Below are positions 6,059-10,226 of a DNA stretch of 10,226 nt, in pieces. The DNA comes from Acidobacteriaceae bacterium. GTDB lineage: Bacteria > Acidobacteriota > Terriglobia > Terriglobales > Acidobacteriaceae. A program made the position numbers and the translations under genes. The notes beneath the pieces are model-generated. The model ran no database searches, was not told the DNA's origin, and was given only the letters and a program-made list of their open reading frames with translations. Location: NCBI GenBank assembly GCA_027364815.1, contig DAHXOQ010000082.1, positions 1 to 10,226 on the forward strand, in the 5' to 3' direction. Position 1 is the first letter of the stretch; each line of letters opens with the position of its first letter.

Positions 6059-6160
6059 ATTTATTGGGCTCCGCTGAAGTGAGGCGGGCGCAAATCACCG
6101 GTGAGTTTTCAGAATCGCCAACAACAGCTTGCACAAAGCAACAACAAGAGAGAACGCGAA

Positions 6161-6496
6161 ATGCCAAGTTTGCACATTCAACGCAACGACATCGTTCAGG
6201 TCATCACCGGCTCGGGCTCGGGCACGAAGAAGCAGGGCCGTGTACTGCGCGTCTTCCCGGAGACGAGCAAGCTGCTCGTCGAACACGTTCACGTGGTCAA
6301 GAAGCCGGTGAGTTCGAAGCAGGGTCAGCGCACCAAGGGCGGTATCGCCGAGCAGGAAGCGCCGATTCACATTTCGAACGTCGCGCTCGTCTGCCCCACT
6401 TGCGGCGTGGCGAAGATCGGCTTCAAGGGTGAGGGCGGCAAGCGCTATCGCGTCTGCAAGAAGTGCGGCAACGCATTGCCGGCGAAGAAGAATTAA
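6161..6496 (+). CDS. rplX: 50S ribosomal protein L24, four-cysteine form
   Basis: L24 is an assembly initiator protein with a KOW motif (about residues 8-35, NDIVQVITGSGSGTKKQGRV). The product has 111 residues. The C-terminal part contains CPTC (78-81) and CKKC (99-102), two CxxC pairs that likely bind one zinc; E. coli L24 lacks these. The KOW loop GSGSGTKKQG is about two residues longer than the common GKDKGKxG. ATG 6161 (MPSLHIQRND) fits the family start. An in-frame GTG at 6101 would add 20 Gln/Asn-rich residues without family support. The ribosome binding site is a modest AAGAGAGAA. Confidence 0.97.
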   Translation: MPSLHIQRNDIVQVITGSGSGTKKQGRVLRVFPETSKLLVEHVHVVKKPVSSKQGQRTKGGIAEQEAPIHISNVALVCPTCGVAKIGFKGEGGKRYRVCKKCGNALPAKKN

Positions 6497-6692
6497 GCGG
6501 CTCTTCCGCGCGAGCTTGTCATGACGGCAAGCAGCGGGAACGAGTCAAACGGGAACCAATCATCGGGAACCAGGGGGGAACAACCCCCAACCCCTTCCGT
6601 AACGGTAAACGGCGAATGGGTTCAGGAACGCAGAAGAACGCAGACTGAAAGCTTAACCACTCCGAAGACCGGAAGAAAGAGAGACAAGGAAA
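6497..6692 (+). other. rplX-rplE intercistronic region with short repeats and G/C hairpin
   Basis: At 196 bp this is the longest spacer in the window. No gene is convincing; the open frames here lack family features. CGGGAAC occurs at 6535, 6550 and 6564, with a GGGGAAC variant at 6575, spaced 15, 14 and 11 bp. The last unit is part of a hairpin pairing GGGGG (6574-6578) with CCCCC (6584-6588) around AACAA. The remainder is purine-rich and ends in the rplE ribosome binding site (AAGGA). No promoter is convincing. Confidence 0.5.
6573..6588 (+). other. G-run/C-run hairpin before rplE
   Basis: Six G (6573-6578) face five C (6584-6588) across AACAA, giving a 5-bp all-GC stem. The tract after it is C-rich, not T-rich, so it is not a terminator. 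It lies about 100 nt upstream of rplE; a role in mRNA processing or stability is possible but unproven. Confidence 0.45.
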
Positions 6693-7241
6693 ATGGCAGC
6701 ACGATTGAAAGAGAAGTTTTTGAAGGATGTCGAGCCGGCTCTGAAGAAGGAGCTGGGACTCGAGAACTCCATGGCAGTGCCGAAGCTCGAAAAGATTGTC
6801 CTGAACATGGGACTCGGCGAAGCGACGCAGAACAACAAGCTTCTTGACCCATTGGTTGCGGATCTTGCCGCAATCGCCGGCCAGAAGCCCGTGACGACCA
6901 AGGCGAAGAAGTCGATTGCGGCCTTCAAGGTTCGCGAGGGCATGCCTATCGGTGTGATGGTCACGCTCCGCGGAGACCGCATGTATGAGTTCCTGGACCG
7001 GCTGGTGAACGTTGCGCTGCCACGCGTGCGCGACTTCCGCGGCGTTTCAACCAAGAGCTTCGACGGTCGCGGCAACTACACGCTCGGTCTTCGCGACCAG
7101 CTCATCTTCCCCGAGATTGATTACTCGCGGGTAGAAAAGCTGAAGGTCATGAACATCACAATCGTGACCACGGCCATGGACGACAACTCGGCGCGCGCAT
7201 TACTGCGCCATTTGGGAATGCCCTTCCGTCAGGGCGCGTAA
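6693..7241 (+). CDS. rplE: 50S ribosomal protein L5
   Basis: L5 binds 5S rRNA in the central protuberance and contacts P-site tRNA and S13. The product has 182 residues (E. coli 179). The motifs are in order: PKLEKIVLNMGLGEA (30-44), then KKSIAAFKVREGMPIGVMVT (72-91), RVRDFRGVS (111-119), and FDGRGNYTLGLRDQLIFPEI (123-142). The ATG at 6693 follows an AAGGA site and gives a normal N-terminus. rpsN follows after 18 bp. Nothing is missing. Confidence 0.99.
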   Translation: MAARLKEKFLKDVEPALKKELGLENSMAVPKLEKIVLNMGLGEATQNNKLLDPLVADLAAIAGQKPVTTKAKKSIAAFKVREGMPIGVMVTLRGDRMYEFLDRLVNVALPRVRDFRGVSTKSFDGRGNYTLGLRDQLIFPEIDYSRVEKLKVMNITIVTTAMDDNSARALLRHLGMPFRQGA

Positions 7242-7259
7242 GCGGAATCGAGAGGATTT

Positions 7260-7445
7260 ATGGCAACTACTGCAAAGAGAGTGAAAGACGCGCGGAAGCC
7301 GAAGTTCAGCTGCCGCAAACACAACCGCTGCCAGATCTGCGGACGGCCTCGCGCCTTCCTTCGCAAGTTTGGTCTCTGCCGTCTGTGCTTCCGGGCACTT
7401 GCGCTCAAGGGCGAGATTCCCGGCGTCGTCAAGTCGAGCTGGTAA
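7260..7445 (+). CDS. rpsN: 30S ribosomal protein S14, zinc-binding short form
   Basis: S14 sits in the 30S head next to S3 and S10. At 61 residues this is the short, zinc-binding type (family S14 type Z), not the ~100-residue cysteine-free form of E. coli. The zinc ligands are CQIC (24-27) and CRLC (40-43) in the classic RCQICGRPRAFLRKFGLCRL context. An additional Cys at 18 is not part of the usual set. It ends with the typical GEIPGVVKSSW. AGAGGA precedes the ATG. A heptamer repeat element starts 5 nt after the stop. Confidence 0.99.
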   Translation: MATTAKRVKDARKPKFSCRKHNRCQICGRPRAFLRKFGLCRLCFRALALKGEIPGVVKSSW

Positions 7446-7449
7446 TAAC

Positions 7450-7565
7450 CAGGGATCAGGATTCAGAAATCAGGGATCAGGGAATGCCTTCTTAGGCGGC
7501 CTCTAAGTTTCACGATTGATCACTGAAATATCGACTGAACCCTGAGACCTGAATCCTGAAACCTG
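7450..7565. repeat. Heptamer inverted-repeat element, rpsN-rpsH spacer
   Basis: The left arm is five consecutive 7-bp units at 7450, 7457, 7464, 7471 and 7478, each CAGNNNN (for example CAGGGAT, CAGGATT). The right arm is four units CTGNNNN at 7535, 7542, 7549 and 7556 plus a final CTG (7563-7565). Folded together, the outer 31 bases of the arms match at about 25 positions, with a perfect 10-bp core CAGGATTCAG/CTGAATCCTG. The 50-bp centre has its own small stem, CTTAG (7491-7495) with CTAAG (7503-7507). It starts 5 nt after the rpsN stop and fills most of the spacer. No ORF is present, so it would be non-autonomous if mobile. Confidence 0.8.
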
Positions 7566-7626
7566 TATTAACCATTCCCGCTGGTTCCCACCTAAAAATG
7601 GGCGAACGGGGGATGAAGGAGAAAGA

Positions 7627-8022
7627 ATGAGTCTGACCGACCCAGTAGCAGATTTTCTGGCACGTATACGCAACGCAATCCGCGCGCGCCATCAGAAGCT
7701 CGATCTTCCCGCGTCAAAGCTGAAGACCGAGATCGCCCGCATCCTCAAGGAAGAGGGCTACATCCAGAATTACAAGACCCAGGAAGAAGAGGGCAAGCTG
7801 ATTCTGCGCGTTTACCTGAAGTATGGCGCCAGCGAGCCGGCTATCCGCGACCTCGCCCGCGTCTCGCGTCCCGGCTGCCGCGTTTACATCGGCCGCGACG
7901 AGATCAAGCGCGTCCAGGGTGGACTTGGAATTTCGATTCTCACCACGCCGAAGGGTGTGATGACAGGCCGTCAGGCACGCCGCGAGGGCGTTGGTGGCGA
8001 GCTGCTTTGTGAAGTCTGGTAA
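7627..8022 (+). CDS. rpsH: 30S ribosomal protein S8
   Basis: S8 binds helix 21 of 16S rRNA and organises the 30S platform. In E. coli it is the translational repressor of the spc operon, acting at a site near rplE. The product has 131 residues, the normal length. It opens MSLTDPVADFLARIRNAIRA. The C-terminal signature runs from LTTPKGVMTGRQARREGVGG (105-124) to ELLCEVW. It uses a strong GAAGGAG ribosome binding site (7615-7621). The upstream spacer is occupied by a heptamer element. No S8-site mimic was recognised near rplE. Confidence 0.99.
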   Translation: MSLTDPVADFLARIRNAIRARHQKLDLPASKLKTEIARILKEEGYIQNYKTQEEEGKLILRVYLKYGASEPAIRDLARVSRPGCRVYIGRDEIKRVQGGLGISILTTPKGVMTGRQARREGVGGELLCEVW

Positions 8023-8023
8023 A

Positions 8024-8041
8024 AAAGCAGGCAACTGCTTT
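8024..8041 (+). promoter_or_regulatory. GCAA-tetraloop hairpin directly after rpsH
   Basis: AAAGCAG (8024-8030) pairs perfectly over 7 bp with CTGCTTT (8035-8041) around GCAA, a GNRA tetraloop. It begins one base after the rpsH stop codon. The T-tract is only three bases and belongs to the stem, so termination is unlikely. It may shield the rpsH 3' end or direct processing, but this is inference. Confidence 0.5.
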
Positions 8042-8067
8042 CACCGGCTGCAGTGGAACGCTTTACC

Positions 8068-8094
8068 TAGAGCAAGACTCTACTTGGTCTGCTC
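8068..8094 (+). other. Two mutually exclusive stems before rplF
   Basis: TAGAG (8068-8072) can pair with CTCTA (8078-8082). Alternatively, GAGCA-(A)-GAC (8070-8078) can pair with GTCTGCTC (8087-8094), leaving one bulged A. The two pairings share bases and cannot coexist. They lie 44-70 nt before the rplF start. This may be coincidence; no ligand or regulator can be named. Confidence 0.3.
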
Positions 8095-8137
8095 CATGCA
8101 ATGGCGGGACTCGCAAGCCAATTGAAGGGTTCAAAGA

Positions 8138-8677
8138 ATGTCACGTATTGGAAAAAAGCCGATTGCACTTGCAAAAGGCGTGAAGTACACGGTTGAGGGC
8201 AACACGGTTGTTGTCGAAGGCCCCAAGGGCAAGGTCACTGCGCTTATTGCTCAGGGCATCACGCTTGAGACCGTCGACGGCACGCTGCATGTGAACCGCA
8301 CAAACGACAAGGACGCCGCAGTTCATGGACTGACGCGCGCACTGGTTTTTAACGCGGTGCATGGCGTGACTGAAGGCTGGAAGCGCGAGCTCGACATTGT
8401 CGGCATTGGTTACCGTGCCGAGTTGAAGGGCAAGGGGATGGTGGTCTTTACACTGGGCTACTCGCACCCGATTGAATTCCCTCTGCCCACCGGCATTGAA
8501 GTTGCAATCGATCCGAAGCAGACGCACCTGACGATCACCGGAATTGACCGGCAGAAGGTAGGCCAGGTGGCCGCCGACATGCGCTCGCTGCGCAAGCCGG
8601 ATCCATACAAGAACAAGGGCGTTCGCTATTCGGACGAGAAGCTCAAGAAGAAGGCCGGCAAGACGGGCGCGAAGTAA
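8138..8677 (+). CDS. rplF: 50S ribosomal protein L6
   Basis: L6 has two related domains and sits near the sarcin-ricin loop and the GTPase-associated region. The product has 179 residues (E. coli 177). It opens MSRIGKKPIALAKGVKYTV. The second domain carries LDIVGIGYRAELKGKGM (85-101) and the signature RKPDPYKNKGVRYSDE (152-167). It ends in a short Lys-rich tail. The ribosome binding site is a modest GAAGGG. A heptamer element begins 6 nt after its stop. Confidence 0.99.
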   Translation: MSRIGKKPIALAKGVKYTVEGNTVVVEGPKGKVTALIAQGITLETVDGTLHVNRTNDKDAAVHGLTRALVFNAVHGVTEGWKRELDIVGIGYRAELKGKGMVVFTLGYSHPIEFPLPTGIEVAIDPKQTHLTITGIDRQKVGQVAADMRSLRKPDPYKNKGVRYSDEKLKKKAGKTGAK

Positions 8678-8683
8678 TTCAGA

Positions 8684-8753
8684 CAGTTCTCATTTGTCAG
8701 TTCTCAGTTCTCAGTAACTGTAGAAACTGAGAATTGGGAACTGAGGACTGAAA
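8684..8753. repeat. Heptamer inverted-repeat element, rplF-rplR spacer
   Basis: The left arm has units CAGTTCT (8684), CATTTGT (8691), CAGTTCT (8698) and CAGTTCT (8705), plus CAGT (8712-8715). The right arm has ACTGAGA (8726), ATTGGGA (8733), ACTGAGG (8740) and ACTGAAA (8747). The arms are imperfect reverse complements, with a perfect 9-bp core TTCTCAGTT (8701-8709) / AACTGAGAA (8725-8733). The central CAGT-A-ACTG is itself palindromic. It shares a 12-mer with the rpsC-rplP element, so both belong to one family. It starts 6 nt after the rplF stop. Confidence 0.8.
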
Positions 8754-8800
8754 ATAACCGAACGGCGCCGCACAGGCGGCTCCGCTGATAGGAAACGACG

Positions 8801-9151
8801 ATGATTACGCAGACTAAGAGAAACGAGACCAGGCAGCGCGTGCATGCGCGCGTGCGGGCCAAGATCTCAGGAACAGCAGAGCGCCCGCGGCTCAATGTAT
8901 TCCGCTCGCTCAACCACATTTACGCACAGGTGATTGACGACCAGAAGGGGATCACTGTTGTCTCAGCCTCCTCGATCAAGCTCAAGACCGGCGGCAACAT
9001 TGCAGCCGCGAAAGAGATTGGCAAGACGATTGCCGAGCTTGCGATTGAAAAAGGCGTGAAGAAGGTGGTCTTTGACCGCGGCGGCTATCTGTATCACGGG
9101 CGTGGCAAGGCAGTGGCCGATGCAGCTCGCGAAGCAGGACTTGATTTCTAA
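8801..9151 (+). CDS. rplR: 50S ribosomal protein L18
   Basis: L18 binds 5S rRNA with L5 in the central protuberance. The product has 116 residues, a normal length. It contains RVRAKISGTAERPRLNVFRS (17-36), then HIYAQVIDD (39-47) and the C-terminal FDRGGYLYHGRGKAVADAAR (91-110), ending EAGLDF. ATG 8801 follows an AGGAAA site. The region between the heptamer element and the start is only about 47 bp and shows nothing else. Confidence 0.99.
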   Translation: MITQTKRNETRQRVHARVRAKISGTAERPRLNVFRSLNHIYAQVIDDQKGITVVSASSIKLKTGGNIAAAKEIGKTIAELAIEKGVKKVVFDRGGYLYHGRGKAVADAAREAGLDF

Positions 9152-9160
9152 CCGTTTCCC

Positions 9161-9181
9161 TCGGGCTCATGAATCGGGCTC
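9161..9181. repeat. Short direct repeat in rplR-rpsE spacer
   Basis: TCGGGCTC occurs at 9161-9168 and again at 9174-9181, a 13-bp spacing, inside the 52-bp spacer. The copies are followed by ATGAA and GAAAG. It is probably a local duplication and no function is apparent. Confidence 0.4.
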
Positions 9182-9203
9182 GAAAGAACAGACGAGAGAA
9201 CAA

Positions 9204-9713
9204 ATGACAATACTGAAGAAAAAAATCGATGCCAACCAGTACGACCTGAAGGATCAGGTGGTGGCCATCAATCGCGTGACCAAAGTGGTCAAGGGCGGCA
9301 AGAACATGTCCTTCGCAGCGCTTGTCGTCGTCGGCGACGCCGCTTCGGGCGTGGTCGGCTACGGCTCAGGCAAGGCCAAGGAGGTTCCCCAGGCGATTCG
9401 CAAGGGAATCGAATCGGCCAAGAAGAATCTCTTCAAGGTTCATCTGACCGACACGACAATTCCACACCAGGTTCTGGGCCGTTTCGGTTCGGGGCAGGTT
9501 CTGCTCAAGCCCGCACCTGAGGGCACGGGCGTGATCGCGGGCGGTGCCGTGCGCGCCGTGATGACCTCTGCAGGCGTGCAGAATGTTCTGACCAAAAGCC
9601 TCGGCTCGGCGAACCCGCACAACGTCATCAAGGCGACCTTTGACGCTCTCACGCAGTTGCGTGACCGCAACGATGTTGCCGCACTGCGCGGAAAGAATGT
9701 GGAGGATCTGTAA
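9204..9713 (+). CDS. rpsE: 30S ribosomal protein S5
   Basis: S5 lines the mRNA entry site, supports decoding fidelity and carries the spectinomycin-resistance loop. The product has 169 residues (E. coli 167). It has the dsRBD-like half DQVVAINRVTKVVKGGKNMS (17-36), then FAALVVVGDAASGVVGYGSG and KAKEVPQAIRKG. The second half has GSGQVLLKPAPEGTGVIAGG (95-114). I chose ATG 9204 (MTILKKKIDANQYDL). The upstream in-frame ATG at 9072 lies inside rplR and would add 44 unrelated residues. The ribosome binding site is weak (GAGAGAA). rpmD starts 2 bp after the stop. Confidence 0.98.
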   Translation: MTILKKKIDANQYDLKDQVVAINRVTKVVKGGKNMSFAALVVVGDAASGVVGYGSGKAKEVPQAIRKGIESAKKNLFKVHLTDTTIPHQVLGRFGSGQVLLKPAPEGTGVIAGGAVRAVMTSAGVQNVLTKSLGSANPHNVIKATFDALTQLRDRNDVAALRGKNVEDL

Positions 9714-9715
9714 CG

Positions 9716-9919
9716 ATGGCAACCAAGACGGCTACCAAGACGAAGAAGATCCGCATTCAGTACTACCGTTCGGCCATCTCGACACCGACCAAGCACAAGC
9801 TGGTGGTCAAGGGCCTGGGCTTTACGCGCCTCAACCAGATTGTTGAGCGCGTGGACAACGAATCGATACGCGGCATGGTCAAGGCCATTCCGCATTTGGT
9901 ACGCATCGTAGAGAACTAG
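9716..9919 (+). CDS. rpmD: 50S ribosomal protein L30
   Basis: L30 is a small non-essential-type 50S protein contacting domains II and V of 23S rRNA. The product has 67 residues, a few more than the usual 58-60. The excess is the N-terminal MATKTATKTK before the core KIRIQYYRSAISTPTKHKLV (11-30), then VKGLGFTRLNQIVERVDN. The ribosome binding site GGAGGA (9701-9706) lies inside the end of rpsE, 9 nt from the ATG, and supports this start and coupling to S5. Confidence 0.98.
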   Translation: MATKTATKTKKIRIQYYRSAISTPTKHKLVVKGLGFTRLNQIVERVDNESIRGMVKAIPHLVRIVEN

Positions 9920-9994
9920 CAGCGCTTCACTGGCTGCACACTTGAACGCGAGTCGCTGCGAAACAAAAATCGCACCGGCGTTAGCGAGGAAAAA

Positions 9995-10226
9995 ATGGCA
10001 AAGAATCTATCTAATCTGCGCGCACCGAAGAAGGCTAATACCGGGCGCAAGCGTGTCGGCCGCGGTATGGGCTCGGGCATGGGCAAGACTTCCACCCGTG
10101 GCCACAAGGGCCAGGGTTCGCGCTCGGGTTCGTCGCTGATGCGTGGCTTCGAAGGCGGCCAGATGCCCCTTCACCGCCGCCTGCCCAAGCGCGGCTTCAA
10201 CAATATCTTCCGCACCGAGTACACGG
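9995..10226 (+). CDS. rplO: 50S ribosomal protein L15 (3' partial)
   Basis: L15 is a late-assembly 23S rRNA binder; its glycine- and arginine-rich N-terminal tail threads through the 50S interior. The window contains the first 77 codons, open to the end. It reads MAKNLSNLRAPKKANTGRKR, then VGRGMGSGMGKTSTRGHKGQ (21-40), then SLMRGFEGGQMPLHRRLPKR (47-66) followed by GFNN, all standard for the family. The ATG at 9995 follows GAGGA (9986-9990). The C-terminal two thirds lie outside; secY would be expected next in the classical order. The 75-bp spacer before it shows nothing notable. Confidence 0.98.
   Translation, partial: MAKNLSNLRAPKKANTGRKRVGRGMGSGMGKTSTRGHKGQGSRSGSSLMRGFEGGQMPLHRRLPKRGFNNIFRTEYT

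Noticed and set aside
6101..6160. GTG start extending L24 by 20 Gln/Asn-rich residues
   Set aside because: The family N-terminus begins at MPSLHIQ (6161); the added segment is low-complexity spacer sequence.
6521..6847. 108-codon open frame across the rplX-rplE spacer
   Set aside because: It runs into rplE in another frame, has a composition unlike a folded protein and no recognisable family.
7450..7565. CRISPR array
   Set aside because: Units are 7 bp with no spacers and the two halves are inverted, unlike CRISPR repeats.
9072..9203. Upstream start for S5 inside rplR
   Set aside because: It would overlap the conserved end of L18 and add 44 residues without family similarity; ATG 9204 gives a normal S5 N-terminus.

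Overview
This window is an uninterrupted run of 20 ribosomal-protein genes, all on the + strand, in the classical S10-spc order: rplC (5'-truncated), rplD, rplW, rplB, rpsS, rplV, rpsC, rplP, rpmC, rpsQ, rplN, rplX, rplE, rpsN, rpsH, rplF, rplR, rpsE, rpmD, rplO (3'-truncated). Every gene is intact apart from the two cut by the window edges. There is no sign of foreign genes, insertion sequences, CRISPR arrays, tRNA or rRNA.

The protein sequences look most like Acidobacteriota of the class Terriglobia (Granulicella, Terriglobus, Edaphobacter, Acidobacterium relatives). The reasons are the moderately high GC content, an L22 with a Lys/Ala/Pro tail, an S17 extended at both ends, zinc-type S14 and L24, and intergenic heptamer repeats. 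This placement rests on family recall, not on a search, and is only moderately certain at class level.

Layout: positions 1-5644 hold the S10-type half (L3 to S17) and 5687 to the end holds the spc-type half (L14 to L15). The halves are separated by only 42 bp, I see no convincing promoter or terminator anywhere, and the whole is most simply one transcript started upstream of rpsJ, outside the window. Coupling is tight at L4/L23 and L29/S17 (TAATG overlaps) and at S5/L30 (2 bp gap). Many other junctions are unusually loose for this operon: 127, 176, 129, 105, 76, 71, 102, 196, 181, 115, 123 and 75 bp. No gene-free stretch exceeds 300 bp.

The products are core parts of both subunits. L2, L3, L4, L16, L22, L23 and L29 surround the peptidyl-transferase centre and the exit tunnel. 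L5 and L18 bind 5S rRNA. S3, S5, S8, S14, S17 and S19 build the 30S body, the head and the mRNA entry.

The most interesting non-coding signal is a set of intergenic elements made of 7-bp tandem units (CAGNNNN on one arm, CTGNNNN on the other) arranged as imperfect inverted repeats. Three clear ones begin 2 to 6 nt after the stop codons of rpsC, rpsN and rplF, and a degenerate one may follow rplW. Other intercistronic hairpins are also visible: a perfect UUCG-loop stem before rplD, a GCAA-loop stem immediately after rpsH, and a G-run/C-run stem before rplE.
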